Of a DNA stretch of 33,377 bases, positions 11,205 to 19,971 are shown piece after piece. This stretch comes from Zygnema cylindricum (taxonomy: Eukaryota; Streptophyta; Zygnematophyceae; Zygnematales; Zygnemataceae), in NCBI GenBank assembly GCA_037447655.1, contig JBBHKE010001213.1, positions 1 through 33,377 of the forward strand, given 5' to 3'. Both the position numbers and the translations under genes were made by a program. Below the pieces are notes generated by a model, which saw only the letters and a program-made list of their open reading frames with translations, was not told the origin of the DNA and searched no databases. Numbering within the stretch: the first letter of the stretch is position 1; every line of letters begins with the position of its first letter.

Positions 11205-12053
11205 TATTTTAATGGGAATTGCTAATCGCAGAGACGATTTTTGCTGCGCGCAGGTAGTTGTCAGAAATTGTACATTTGAAGTACAGTTTCGTACAAGCTA
11301 CGTACCTTTGATTTTAGATTTGACGGTCAATCCATTGAACAACTTTGACTGGCGAAATATTGTAAAAAAGTGTCGCGCTTGCGAACGTCGACCGTCATAA
11401 AAAAAAAAAAATCACACGGCCGGCGCAGGTTTACTGTAACAAAACTGCGGCAGCCACATATAAATAAAATGGCTGCGCGCAGATAGTTCACACACATTTG
11501 ACTTGGTCGCAAAAATGAAATCTACTCGCGAACCGGGACGCTGAACCCGTGAAAGTACGTTCTGTAGAGGTGTTGATTCGTAAATAGTGTGACTTCATTT
11601 GGTCGCGCGTGACGACGCGTCATTTTAGTTTCATCGATATTTAAAAGCGGGTACGCTTTTTTTATTTTGTACTAAGTTTATTTCGTTTCGTGCGAGTTCA
11701 TACATGTTGTACGTCGTCCTTTAATTTGTGTCATCGTCCAAGTCAAATGTCAGTGTGAACTATCTGCGCGCAGCCATTTTATTTATATGTGGCTGCCGCA
11801 GTTTTGTTACAGTAAACCTGCGCCGGCCGTGTGATTTTTTTTTTTTTATGACGGTCGACGTTCGCAAGCGCGACACTTTTTTAACCGCCGTTACAATATT
11901 CCGCCAGTCAAAAGTTGTTCGACGGATTGACCGTCTAATTTGAACTTAAAGGTACGTAGCTTGTACAAAACTGTACTTCAAATGTACAATTTCTGACAAA
12001 CTACCTGCGCCCAGCAAAAATCGTCTCTGCGATTAGCAATTCCCTATTTTAAT
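11205..12053. mobile_element. Mutator-like foldback element with 9-bp TSD
   Basis: The element body is 11214-12044. Inverted arms of about 300 bp (11214-11508 and 11747-12044) begin GGGAATTGCTAATCGC and end with its inverse complement. The 9-bp direct repeat TATTTTAAT at 11205-11213 and 12045-12053 flanks it. Long terminal inverted repeats with 9-bp target duplications are typical of Mutator-like elements. The roughly 240-bp spacer holds no transposase, so the element is nonautonomous. The arms are GC/CpG-richer than the surroundings and include a perfect match through the CGACGTTCGCAAGCGCGACA segment in inverted form. Arm similarity is high, which suggests fairly recent insertion or arm-to-arm conversion. 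Confidence 0.85.
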
Positions 12054-12419
12054 TGGATTGTATATAGTGTAATGCACGAAATGCGTTAGTCATTTACAAA
12101 ACAGTAAAATACAAAAAAAACTTCAAAAAATGTCAGATAACGACGTCGACACGAGAAAGTGTGACGTCGACACGACAACCCACAGTCAGATTTGATTCAT
12201 AGCAACAAAGACAAGGAACTATTTTGTAGTGTTTTGTATCGATAAGGATTTGTCAATAACCGATATGGGCCTTTTTTCGGGTCGCCGATTAGCGATATAT
12301 TGGTACGATAAATCGTTATCGGTGTTATCGCCGATAATTAACCGATAATATCGGTTGTTTATTGGCGATAACACCGATATCAATAACTATTGGCGATAAC
12401 TGTACGGACTATACGACTA

Positions 12420-12635
12420 CACCGCCAATCGCCATTAGCGTGTAGGTTTGATTAGCTTATACTATTATTTAGCGTGGTGTACGCTTATTGGGAATTTGGA
12501 AATTTTGGAAGAAATCGATTACTCTAATTAGGAATTAGGGCTTTTTGAAATAGTGTGGATAATTCTATTTGAGAATAAAAACAAAAAAAAGCGGGACGGG
12601 ATTAGCGTACACAACGCTAATAGCGATTGGCGGTG
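12420..12635. mobile_element. MITE, TA-flanked, nested in hAT-like copy A
   Basis: Termini CACCGCCAATCGCCATTAGCG and CGCTAATAGCGATTGGCGGTG are flanked by TA (12418-12419, 12636-12637). The related hAT-like copy C (16898-17354, opposite orientation) lacks the insert, while the sequences on both sides (GTACGGACTA..., ...CACTCAACTGTACGTG) continue across its empty site. Confidence 0.85.
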
Positions 12636-13246
12636 TAGTACACTCAACTGTACGTGTTATTCCTCGGACGCGCCGCGGACCCCCTTCCCTCCGATTTCGA
12701 TAAAAAATCGCGATATTTCCTTGATTATTTCTAATTTAAGGGGTTTTTACTTGTGTTCCACACTCCCATACCCGTTCAGAATGTCCTTTTGACTGTTATT
12801 TTTTTTTTGCGAGGTTAGTTACGACCTCATATCACTTCCATGATGGCTTGACATATGTGTTCGTCTGCTCTGTTCGTATGTTTTTAGAAAAAGGTTTGAT
12901 TTACAAATTTACAATGTAATTTAATATTTTTGTTTCGGTAATGTAGTTTTAAAATTATAAAGTATTGTTTTAAATTTGTCAACGTTTATGTGTTGCGCTG
13001 TCCGTAATAAATTCCAGTTTAACAGATACGGAACAGATTCTTATACGTGGCATGCCACGCTATATAAATTCAATAATATAATATAATATGTTATAAAGTA
13101 CTATTGTATGCACATTATATTTTTTAAAGGTATCGCCGATATAGAATTAAATGGTCTCGGGCCGATATATCGGGACCTCGTTCGATAACCGGTAACTATC
13201 GGTATCGGTATTATCGCGATAATTTTTTTACCGATACACATCACTA

Positions 13247-13823
13247 CACTGCTAATCGTTATTAGTGTAAAAAAAAAAAAAATTAGTGTTAATAACGCTA
13301 ATTTGTGATTTTGTGTCAAAAAAAAAAGCATTAACATTAATTTGGCACTTAACGCCAATTTGTGTGTCAACTTTGTAGGGTGTACGCTGAGCTGTCATCG
13401 ATACTATTTCAAGTTCAAGTGTACTACTTTGACAACTTTCGCCAAAATACGTACTTGTGCGGTTTGGAAATCATTTGAAAGATGTAAATTAGAGTAAAAT
13501 TAATGTTATTTTATGCTTTATATTTTGTAACCTTCCGATCTTTTCGGCAGCTAATTGATACTGAATTTTAATTTACATGCGAAGCGCACTTAATGTTGTA
13601 AAATTGAGATGTCACGACGACGGGATGTACGTAAACGAGCTTCTCGTACATCACACTAACTTCGACGAACGTAATATAAAATGGTTAACACAAAATAAAT
13701 ACTTCCCATATTAGCGTTAATTCTATTTCTACTTTTCTATGTTAATCACACTAATTTATGATTTTGGGCTAAAAAAAGCCACGTCAAAATTAGTGTTATT
13801 AACACTAATAACGATTAGCGGTG
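13247..13823. mobile_element. MITE, 577 bp, inserted at end of hAT-like copy A
   Basis: Termini CACTGCTAATCGTTATTAGTG and CACTAATAACGATTAGCGGTG are flanked by TA (13245-13246, 13824-13825). The left TA is the last dinucleotide of the hAT-like right terminus. The interior has no coding potential that I can support. A decayed relative lies at 27405-27775. Confidence 0.8.
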
Positions 13824-13833
13824 TAGTATTTTG

Positions 13834-14539
13834 TTCCTTTGTTGGCTTTATTGCACGAACCTGTTCTCACATCCATAGCGGCAACACTATGGGAAGGCGT
13901 AAATAGATTAGGGTTTGGGGTAATTAGCGTGAAGGTTTTGGTAGGTTAAGATCCTTGAACCCTTAATACTTTTTCTTACAACACTAAAAATTTATTTCCA
14001 CCAATAGCGGTTCACGATGTCACAAAATAACCGTACGTAAAACAAAAAGTAGCTACCGGGTATGTGGATAGAGTTTATATGTTTAGGGTATATTGTAACA
14101 GTAATAGCGGATCGAACTTGTTTATAAAGGGGTATTTAGGTGTTATGATTATAGAATACAAATTTGGTAGGCGTCGCGAAAGAATCACGCTATTTGGAGT
14201 TATATTTTAAAAGTTATGAGATGGGTGTATTTAGGTGACAGCGCGGGGTCTAAATAACAAGTGGGTATCATTGAACGGGTTAAGGCGTTGCCATTAGCGG
14301 TCTCTGTAAACATCAAAATTCGCTTACCGGCTGATCGCTCCATTGTGTCGGTCAAGAAGACATTTTGTTTTCGTGGCACACTTTGATTTGCCACGTATTA
14401 AAAAGAATACCATTCGGTAATCTTGAGAATCTCTGGCAACAAATTGTGATCACGTGATTCGTACCAGCGAAAGGTAAAAGTGGCTCGTCTGACGTATTGA
14501 ATAAAATCTGTCGAGCGAGAAACTTAAGATTTGTAATCG
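13834..14539. other. Gene-free stretch
   Basis: No gene or complete repeat is recognised. Short strings such as AATAGCGGTTCACGATGTC resemble termini of the MITE family and suggest old debris. Confidence 0.4.
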
Positions 14540-14960
14540 TATGAAAATGTCAAAATGGTTAGTGGATCGCGATGACAATAACCTCCGTCAAAGGAGCGTG
14601 GTCTTCCGGGTCTCCGATCCTCCCTGGCGGAAGGCACATGTCATATGCGACGTGTACCCACCTGGTCGTGCGGTCGTCGTGGATATTTTTTCACTTTTCC
14701 ACGAGGCACGATGTTATTCGTTCAAGCGGTAAGAATTGACCTACTCTGGGTCACTTGTTGCGAACTGAAAGTGTCAGACGATAGAGTATCCGATTATGCA
14801 TCCGACCGTCCACGTCTACGCCCATAAACGTGGAGAATCAAATCCCTTATTCAGTAGGCTTGTTTTTCTGACATTTTATTTTTTTTGGTACGATACTGTA
14901 CGAAAGAGTACGACTTTCAGTAGACAACGACATTTTTCCCCTAATGGAACCTTACCCTAA
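14540..14960. repeat. Dispersed repeat, copy 1
   Basis: Parts of this region recur at 26640-27170 in the same order: a TGGCGGAAGGCACA segment followed by GACGTGTA, a GAGTATCC.ATTA segment, then a stretch with GTACNNNNCTGTAC and a CTAATGGAA stretch. This suggests two diverged copies of an unidentified element. No terminal repeats were found. Confidence 0.4.
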
Positions 14961-15479
14961 TGGAACTTATGGAAAGTGTTGGAAAGGTTAAGAGAAAGAA
15001 TATTATATGGAAAATTGTCAAAATCCAGCTTTCTTAAAAGTGAACAATTATTTTTGGGACACATAGTTAGTGGGGAAGGTGTTAAAACAGATCCATCCAA
15101 AATTATCGCAATCCAAAATTGGAAGCAGTCTAGTAATGTCACGGAAGTTAGATCATCTTTAGGATTGGCCACTTATTACAGGAAATTTATCAGGAACTTC
15201 AGTATGATCGTCGCACCTTTGACAGATTTACTCCGGGAGAAGGAGACGTTTGTGTGGGGAGCTGATCAGGAGAGAGCATTTGAGAAACTAAAAGGGAAGT
15301 TGACCTCTACCCCTACACTGGTGTATCCTGACCCTGTTGGGGAATTTAAAGTTCTAATTACTATAGATGCATCTGATAAAGGTCTAGGTGAAATCATAAG
15401 TCAAAAAGTCGACAAGCACTTGTTGTTTTTGGAAGATTCATTTTCGTACATGCGTGCGCTCGCATGTTCACATACTTAG
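14961..15479 (+). pseudogene. Ty3/gypsy pol fragment (RT end plus RNase H start)
   Basis: An open stretch encodes about 145 residues typical of Ty3/gypsy Pol: the end of reverse transcriptase with LGHIVSGEGV and DPSKIIAIQNW, then RSSLGLATYYRKFIRNFS, ending in the RNase H start with the DASD motif (15366-15377) and GLGEIISQ. The RT catalytic YxDD box, integrase, gag and LTRs are absent. A stop lies directly upstream (14958-14960), and similarity fades after about 15410. It is a short dead relic. No ATG begins the frame, as expected for an internal fragment. Confidence 0.85.
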
Positions 15480-16385
15480 TAACCAAATGTAATATGGTGG
15501 TTCGAATGGATTTGTAGTTTGGGGGGTAATTGTACGGATGAATTTAAAGTGACGTAAATTACAAATTGAGTGACGCGAAGAAGCGTACGAAAAATACGGA
15601 ATACGAAATGGAAATGGACGGCGGATCGCTTCGCGATCCGATTTGAAATATTCGAAGTATTTGAAAAATGTACGCTGGCCGTACAAAACATAATGCGACA
15701 GGTGTACTTTATTTGCGACAGGCGCATTTATGACGAGGAACAAAATTGCGGTACGGACAATTTCGGATGGTTTGACGAGGTTTCGTCAAGTGGATTTTTA
15801 TGACCACGCGGCGCGACATCAACGGTGCCGAATAAGAGTCACGGACGGCGAACAAAGGCCGCCGCTATTTATCAAGAGTGGGGACGCGAAATCGCGTCAA
15901 TCACACGATATTTATTTTTGGACGTTCCGGATTGTTTGACAAAATTTGAGGAGTTTCGTTGAGTGACTCAGCATGAGTCAGCATACGATTTTGTGAGATT
16001 TTGTGTACCTGTAAATATTTGGAACAACATTGGTTTGTCCTATGTGTATTAATAAAATAGAGTTGATTATGGCATTTTACGGCTATTTTACGGGATATTT
16101 TAGGGTTTCCAAGGTACATTGTTGTACGTTCAGTTTTATGTCAGTACGGCTGCCGTAGATATTCCGTACTAGTAGGCTTTTTAGGGTACACTTTCATACA
16201 ATTTCGTACATTTCTGATAAATTTCAGTACTTTTTATGATTTTTAAGGATTTTCTAAGATTACGCTTTTCGTACGTTTTTGTACATGGCCGTACAGCAAA
16301 ATCTACACAAATTTTACGAAAAGCATGAAAAAGACGAATGCTACGTAGTTTTTGTAAAAAGGTTAAAATCCGTACAAATTGGACA
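15480..16385. other. Gene-free, GTAC-rich stretch with a tight hairpin
   Basis: No gene is supported. GTAC and CGTAC tetramers are unusually frequent, especially at 16100-16390. A perfect 8-bp stem with a 3-nt loop (CGGATCGC TTC GCGATCCG) lies at 15622-15640. The stretch is richer in CpG than the duplicated units. Confidence 0.5.
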
Positions 16386-16794
16386 TCGACGGTTCAGCCT
16401 GCTCTGTTCGTCTGTTTCGTTTTCTTTTTTAAAAAGTTTGATTCTCGAGTTTTACAATATATTTTATTTTTTGTTTCTGTAGTATAGTTTTAGAACTATA
16501 AAGTATTATTTTAAATTTGTCTACGTTTACGTGATGCGCTGTCCGTAATAATTCAGCAGTTAAACAGATACGGAACAGATTGCTAAGCGTTGCATTCCAC
16601 GCTATATAATGTAGATTATGTAAAACAGTATATTACAAAGTACTATAGTATGCGTACTATATATTTTTTAAGTTATCGCCGATACGGAATTTGTTGGTCT
16701 CCGACCGATATATCGGGACGTTTGATCATTCGGTAACCGATAGCTATCGGTATCGGTGTTATCGCGATAAGTTTTTTACCGATACACAACACTA
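16386..16794. mobile_element. hAT-like copy B, right half
   Basis: This aligns with about 12860-13246 of copy A in the same orientation, including GTGATGCGCTGTCCGTAATA versus GTTGCGCTGTCCGTAATA and the right end TTACCGATACACAACACTA. The left half was not found upstream, so the copy is truncated or its left part has decayed. Confidence 0.7.
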
Positions 16795-16815
16795 CTAAAA
16801 ACCCTAAACATAGGG

Positions 16816-16831
16816 CGCGCGGCGCCGCGCG
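16816..16831. other. 16-bp GC-only palindrome
   Basis: CGCGCGGCGCCGCGCG is a perfect palindrome lying between the facing right ends of hAT-like copies B and C. A G/C-only run of this size stands out in AT-rich DNA. It may be remnant element sequence; no function is implied. Confidence 0.6.
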
Positions 16832-16897
16832 TCGTAAAACGAAATGAAAAAGGGGCGACGCGGACGCGTCCGGTTCCTCGTCCCACACTCCCGCACG

Positions 16898-17354
16898 TAG
16901 TGTTATGTATCGGTAAAAAAATTTATCGCGATAACACCGATGCCGATAGTTATCGGTTATCGAACGGTAAGAGTTACCGATATATTTGTACTTTTTGTAA
17001 TTTTTGTCCGGAGTACACGTGGCAGGTTTCCAGTGGATCCCAAGAAAAAGGGACAAAGCTATGGCGTCGGATGTGAAAGGTACATCGTTTTAACTGGAGC
17101 CGTACTAAAGCCGTACATATATTATGCCGCCTACTGTACTTTCGGTTTGTACAAATGATCTGATTGGTAGGCATCTCAGTAGATAGGGGTTGTGAGTAGG
17201 GCGCGTCGAGAGAATAACACGTACAGTTGAGTGAACTAGCCGTACGTTTCTGTACGTTCCGTACATATGTCTCTATACCAATATATCGATTATCGGCTAG
17301 CCGAAAAAAGGCCCATATCGGTTATCGGCAAATCCTTACCGATACACAACACTA
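16898..17354. mobile_element. hAT-like copy C, inverted, 457 bp
   Basis: The ends are TAGTGTTATGTATCGGTAAA (16898) and TTACCGATACACAACACTA (17354). The element is in reverse orientation to copy A. Its left end here matches the right end of A, and its right end matches the left end of A including the GGCCCATATCGG stretch. The interior is shortened. The flanking octamers (CCCGCACG, CCAGCAAC) do not match, so either the duplication has decayed or the copy arose by rearrangement. Confidence 0.7.
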
Positions 17355-17587
17355 CCAGCAACTCCCCACACGGCCTCGGGGGCCAGAAAATTGCGAGGTA
17401 AGTTCATAAAGTTCCATACTCCTAATTACAGAACTTCAATTTAAATTTGCAGCTCTTCTCGGACGCCAGAACATCGGCGATTTTCTGCCGTGGCAAAATG
17501 CAAAAGTGAGGGCTTCCGCGTGAAAGACATTCGAAGTCTCTGCCGTCTTCTTAGGTTTTCTTTTCATGAATTTCTCGGTTTCACAGT

Positions 17588-17705
17588 CAAAATTCAGCAT
17601 TCAAAACTCAAAATTCGAAATTCAAAATTTGAAACCCAAAATTCAAAACCCAAAATTCGAAATTCAAACTTCGAAATCTAAGATTCAAAATTCAAAATTT
17701 AGAAT
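17588..17705. repeat. Tandem AAAATTCAAAATTCGA-type minisatellite
   Basis: About 118 bp of irregular tandem units of roughly 10 bp (AATTCAAA, AATTCGAA, CCCAAAATTC). Open frames across it reflect the repeat only. Confidence 0.8.
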
Positions 17706-18342
17706 TCATCTCTATTTTACTATTTATCAACTAGTCTTAGAAAAAAGGTCATGCCACACATTGTTCGTCCATTGTCTATACCATAAAGTATTTCGAGCGA
17801 AGTATGAACTGTATATAAGGATTGTTGTTCAAGAGTCTCTGGCTGATTAAAAAATCCTTCAAAACAGAAGAGTTTTTCTGTAGAACCTTGCTGAAAATTA
17901 AATCATCATTTTTATGGCAAACTTTCTTCGTTTCATACCTATTTTGCAGCAGTATATATTTTTTTAAGTACTCGAACTTTAGGTTAAGTCTGAAACTGCA
18001 CATCATGTTTTCTTGTAAAAAATGGCATCATTTTCCAGCTATGTGACGGTTTTGGAAGGACCTGATCGAGTTCCTTCCATTCTAAGTAGATATTTTTTGC
18101 AATATTCGGATTATTTTTTAGCACTGCTTAGTGATTGTTAGATTATACTTTGAATTTTATCAGAAATGCTAAAGGCGGCAATGTTTTGGGCTAGAATGTG
18201 ACTGTACCGTCTGATTTTGAAATAAATATCTTTACGCAATTTATTTGAATTGTTTCTTACAAGGATTTAAAGGCGCAAGGTTGAAGTTTAAATAACTGCA
18301 GAGCGGCCAGTCTGATGATATGAAATTCTGAGATTTGCAAAA
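17706..18342. other. Gene-free stretch
   Basis: AT-rich sequence leading into unit 2. No gene or element is recognised. Confidence 0.4.
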
Positions 18343-18681
18343 TTGCAGTTTCTTTGCAATATTTATGTAAGACATTTATCTTTAGGTGTCATTTTTTATC
18401 TGCAAAATTTAGTCTACGATGATGCAAACCCACATTTTTTCGAAGTTGAAAAGATGTTAGAAATCAAACTTCCAATTATAAAATTGTTTTTCTTGCAAGA
18501 CCATAACCTATTGAAGGTGAGGCCATGGAAGGCCAAAAACACAAAAAAAGAAAGGAAGAAGCTAAAAAATAAGAAGAAAAGACAACAAAAACCAGTGGAT
18601 AGAGAGAAACAAGGAATACAAAAGGAGAGGTTTATTATGAGTATAAAACTTAACGAAGATGATCATTTTGGAAGAAGATGA
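18343..18681 (+). other. Uncertain open frame at the head of unit 2
   Basis: A 112-residue open frame with a lysine-rich second half (KERKKLKNKKKRQQK). I recognise no domain. Its middle (about 18515-18640) has a diverged, frame-broken counterpart at 1630-1770 in unit 1, so the DNA is part of the duplicated block. Conservation of protein sequence is not evident. It may be a remnant of an exon or of intron sequence of the BTB gene. I lean against a real gene. Confidence 0.25.
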
Positions 18682-18769
18682 TGTCCGAGCAAGGTGAAAC
18701 TAATGTTGTTTATTGTTTTTAGTTTCGTTTTTTTTTTGTTTTTCTTTTTTCCTACATAATCTTCTTATA

Positions 18770-19000
18770 ATTCTTCACTATTTTTGACATAGTTTATCAT
18801 ATTTCAATTTTGATTAGGAATCTCTAACATTGATTATAGTTTTTTTGGCATTGATTTCGAATATGGAGAAGGATTTCATCACACTCTTTCTTTTTTTTTT
18901 TTCAAATATTGGTTAGAATTTTTCTAACATTGGTTAAGCTTTTCCATGTCATTAGAAATACTTCAAACCTACATTATTTTTTTTTCTTTGTTTATGGCAG
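18770..19000 (+). other. Decayed BTB intron (unit 2)
   Basis: This carries the same irregular AACATTGGTTAGAATTT and GAGAAGGATTT motifs as the second intron of the intact gene (31487-32190), ending in an acceptor-like TTTATGGCAG just before the exon-3-like sequence. Confidence 0.6.
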
Positions 19001-19437
19001 CAATGGTGATATTTTATTGAAATATGTAGCTAAGGAGTATTACAAAGAGTATGTACGTCGCAGAAAAAAAATAAACTACTTTTCGGAAAATCTTGAGACC
19101 GAGCTCTCCAAAAATTGACTACGATTCTACGAGAAATTTGAAATTTTTCTTGCCACTGTCGTTTATGAATATATTTTATGTCGTGTTTCGAAAAATAGAA
19201 AATTAAAAAACGAAAGAACGAAAAATTAACGAAGAGAAATGTCCGTCGAAAACAGAAAACATGGGTGTAAGCTAAAAATGGTAATTGGAAACAACAAAAT
19301 CGGTAAAACAGGCTTGGTGCACAATTTATGGAGGAAAAGGCAAACAAAGAACTCATGGAATATCTCAAATTATAGTAAAATCTTCAGAAATAGGTTACCA
19401 TGAACTGAAAAAACACATGGAAACATTTCCACAGTAA
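19001..19437 (+). pseudogene. BTB/KCTD-like gene, decayed 3' exon (unit 2)
   Basis: This aligns along its length with exon 3 of the intact gene, starting after the CAG acceptor. Residues equivalent to DDTLLENAIKAYHREYVHHR read GDILLKYVAKEYYKEYVRRR here. A TGA then interrupts the frame where the intact gene has CGG, and a TAA and a frame shift follow. The region equivalent to the AWCTICGEK segment is recognisable at 19300-19350 only in another frame. The first two exons were not found. Confidence 0.8.
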
Positions 19438-19971
19438 TTAGCTAAAAGGTGAACATTGGAGACAGCTATGCTTTTGCTTTCACTCCTTTACTTCCTTCTG
19501 CAATTAACACTTTTCTATCATCTAAAATTGTCAATTTAATAAAATCAACAATTGGATATATCAATTTCCTCCCCGCACGAAAACAAAACATATGCATACT
19601 TATTAACAAATAAAAAAAGAAAGAAGATTTCTGGCATTGTGAAACAAGATTTTAATACTTTAAATTTACATAAATTTAAAAAATGTTAAGAACGTACTCT
19701 AAAATCTCAAAATACATGGAAAAAAAAAATCAATAATAATATGCAAAAAAACAAATCTTACTGAAGTTAACCTAATCACAGTAAACATTACTGCAATGAA
19801 ATACCATAATATTTACAAAATAATGCCATAATAACACCACAATAATACCGTAGTAATACCGTATTGTGTATTATTTGCTTCTGGAAAATTAGCTTATTTG
19901 TCGCCTATTATTAACAACAGTAGAAAGCCAAAAAATGTCTTTTTAAGAACACATCCAAAAAAAAAAAAAAC
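19438..19971. other. Intergenic spacer of unit 2
   Basis: No gene is seen. It shares landmark strings with the spacers of units 1 and 3 (for example TCAATTTCCTCCCC at about 19560). Converging transcription from the BTB copy and the SRPBCC gene would meet here. Confidence 0.5.

Larger units (their letters stand above)
12219..13833. mobile_element. hAT-like nonautonomous element (copy A) with nested MITEs
   Basis: The left end TAGTGTTTTGTATCGATAAGG starts at 12227 and the right end TTACCGATACACATCACTA ends at 13246; they are imperfect inverted termini of the TAGTG type usual for hAT elements. The 8 bp before the left end (CTATTTTG, 12219-12226) match 7 of 8 bases at 13826-13833 (GTATTTTG), once the MITE inserted exactly at the right terminus (13247-13823 plus TA) is discounted. 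A second MITE sits inside at 12420-12635. Subterminal regions are dense in short inverted ACCGATA/TATCGGT motifs. No transposase frame is seen. Confidence 0.75.

Noticed and set aside
11212-11943. Matching open frames in both arms of the foldback element
   Set aside because: They are the same inverted-arm sequence read on opposite strands; there is no transposase similarity.
16803-16812. CCCTAAA resembling a plant-type telomere repeat (also TTAGGGTTTGGGG near 13907)
   Set aside because: Only single units occur; without tandem copies this is chance-level.
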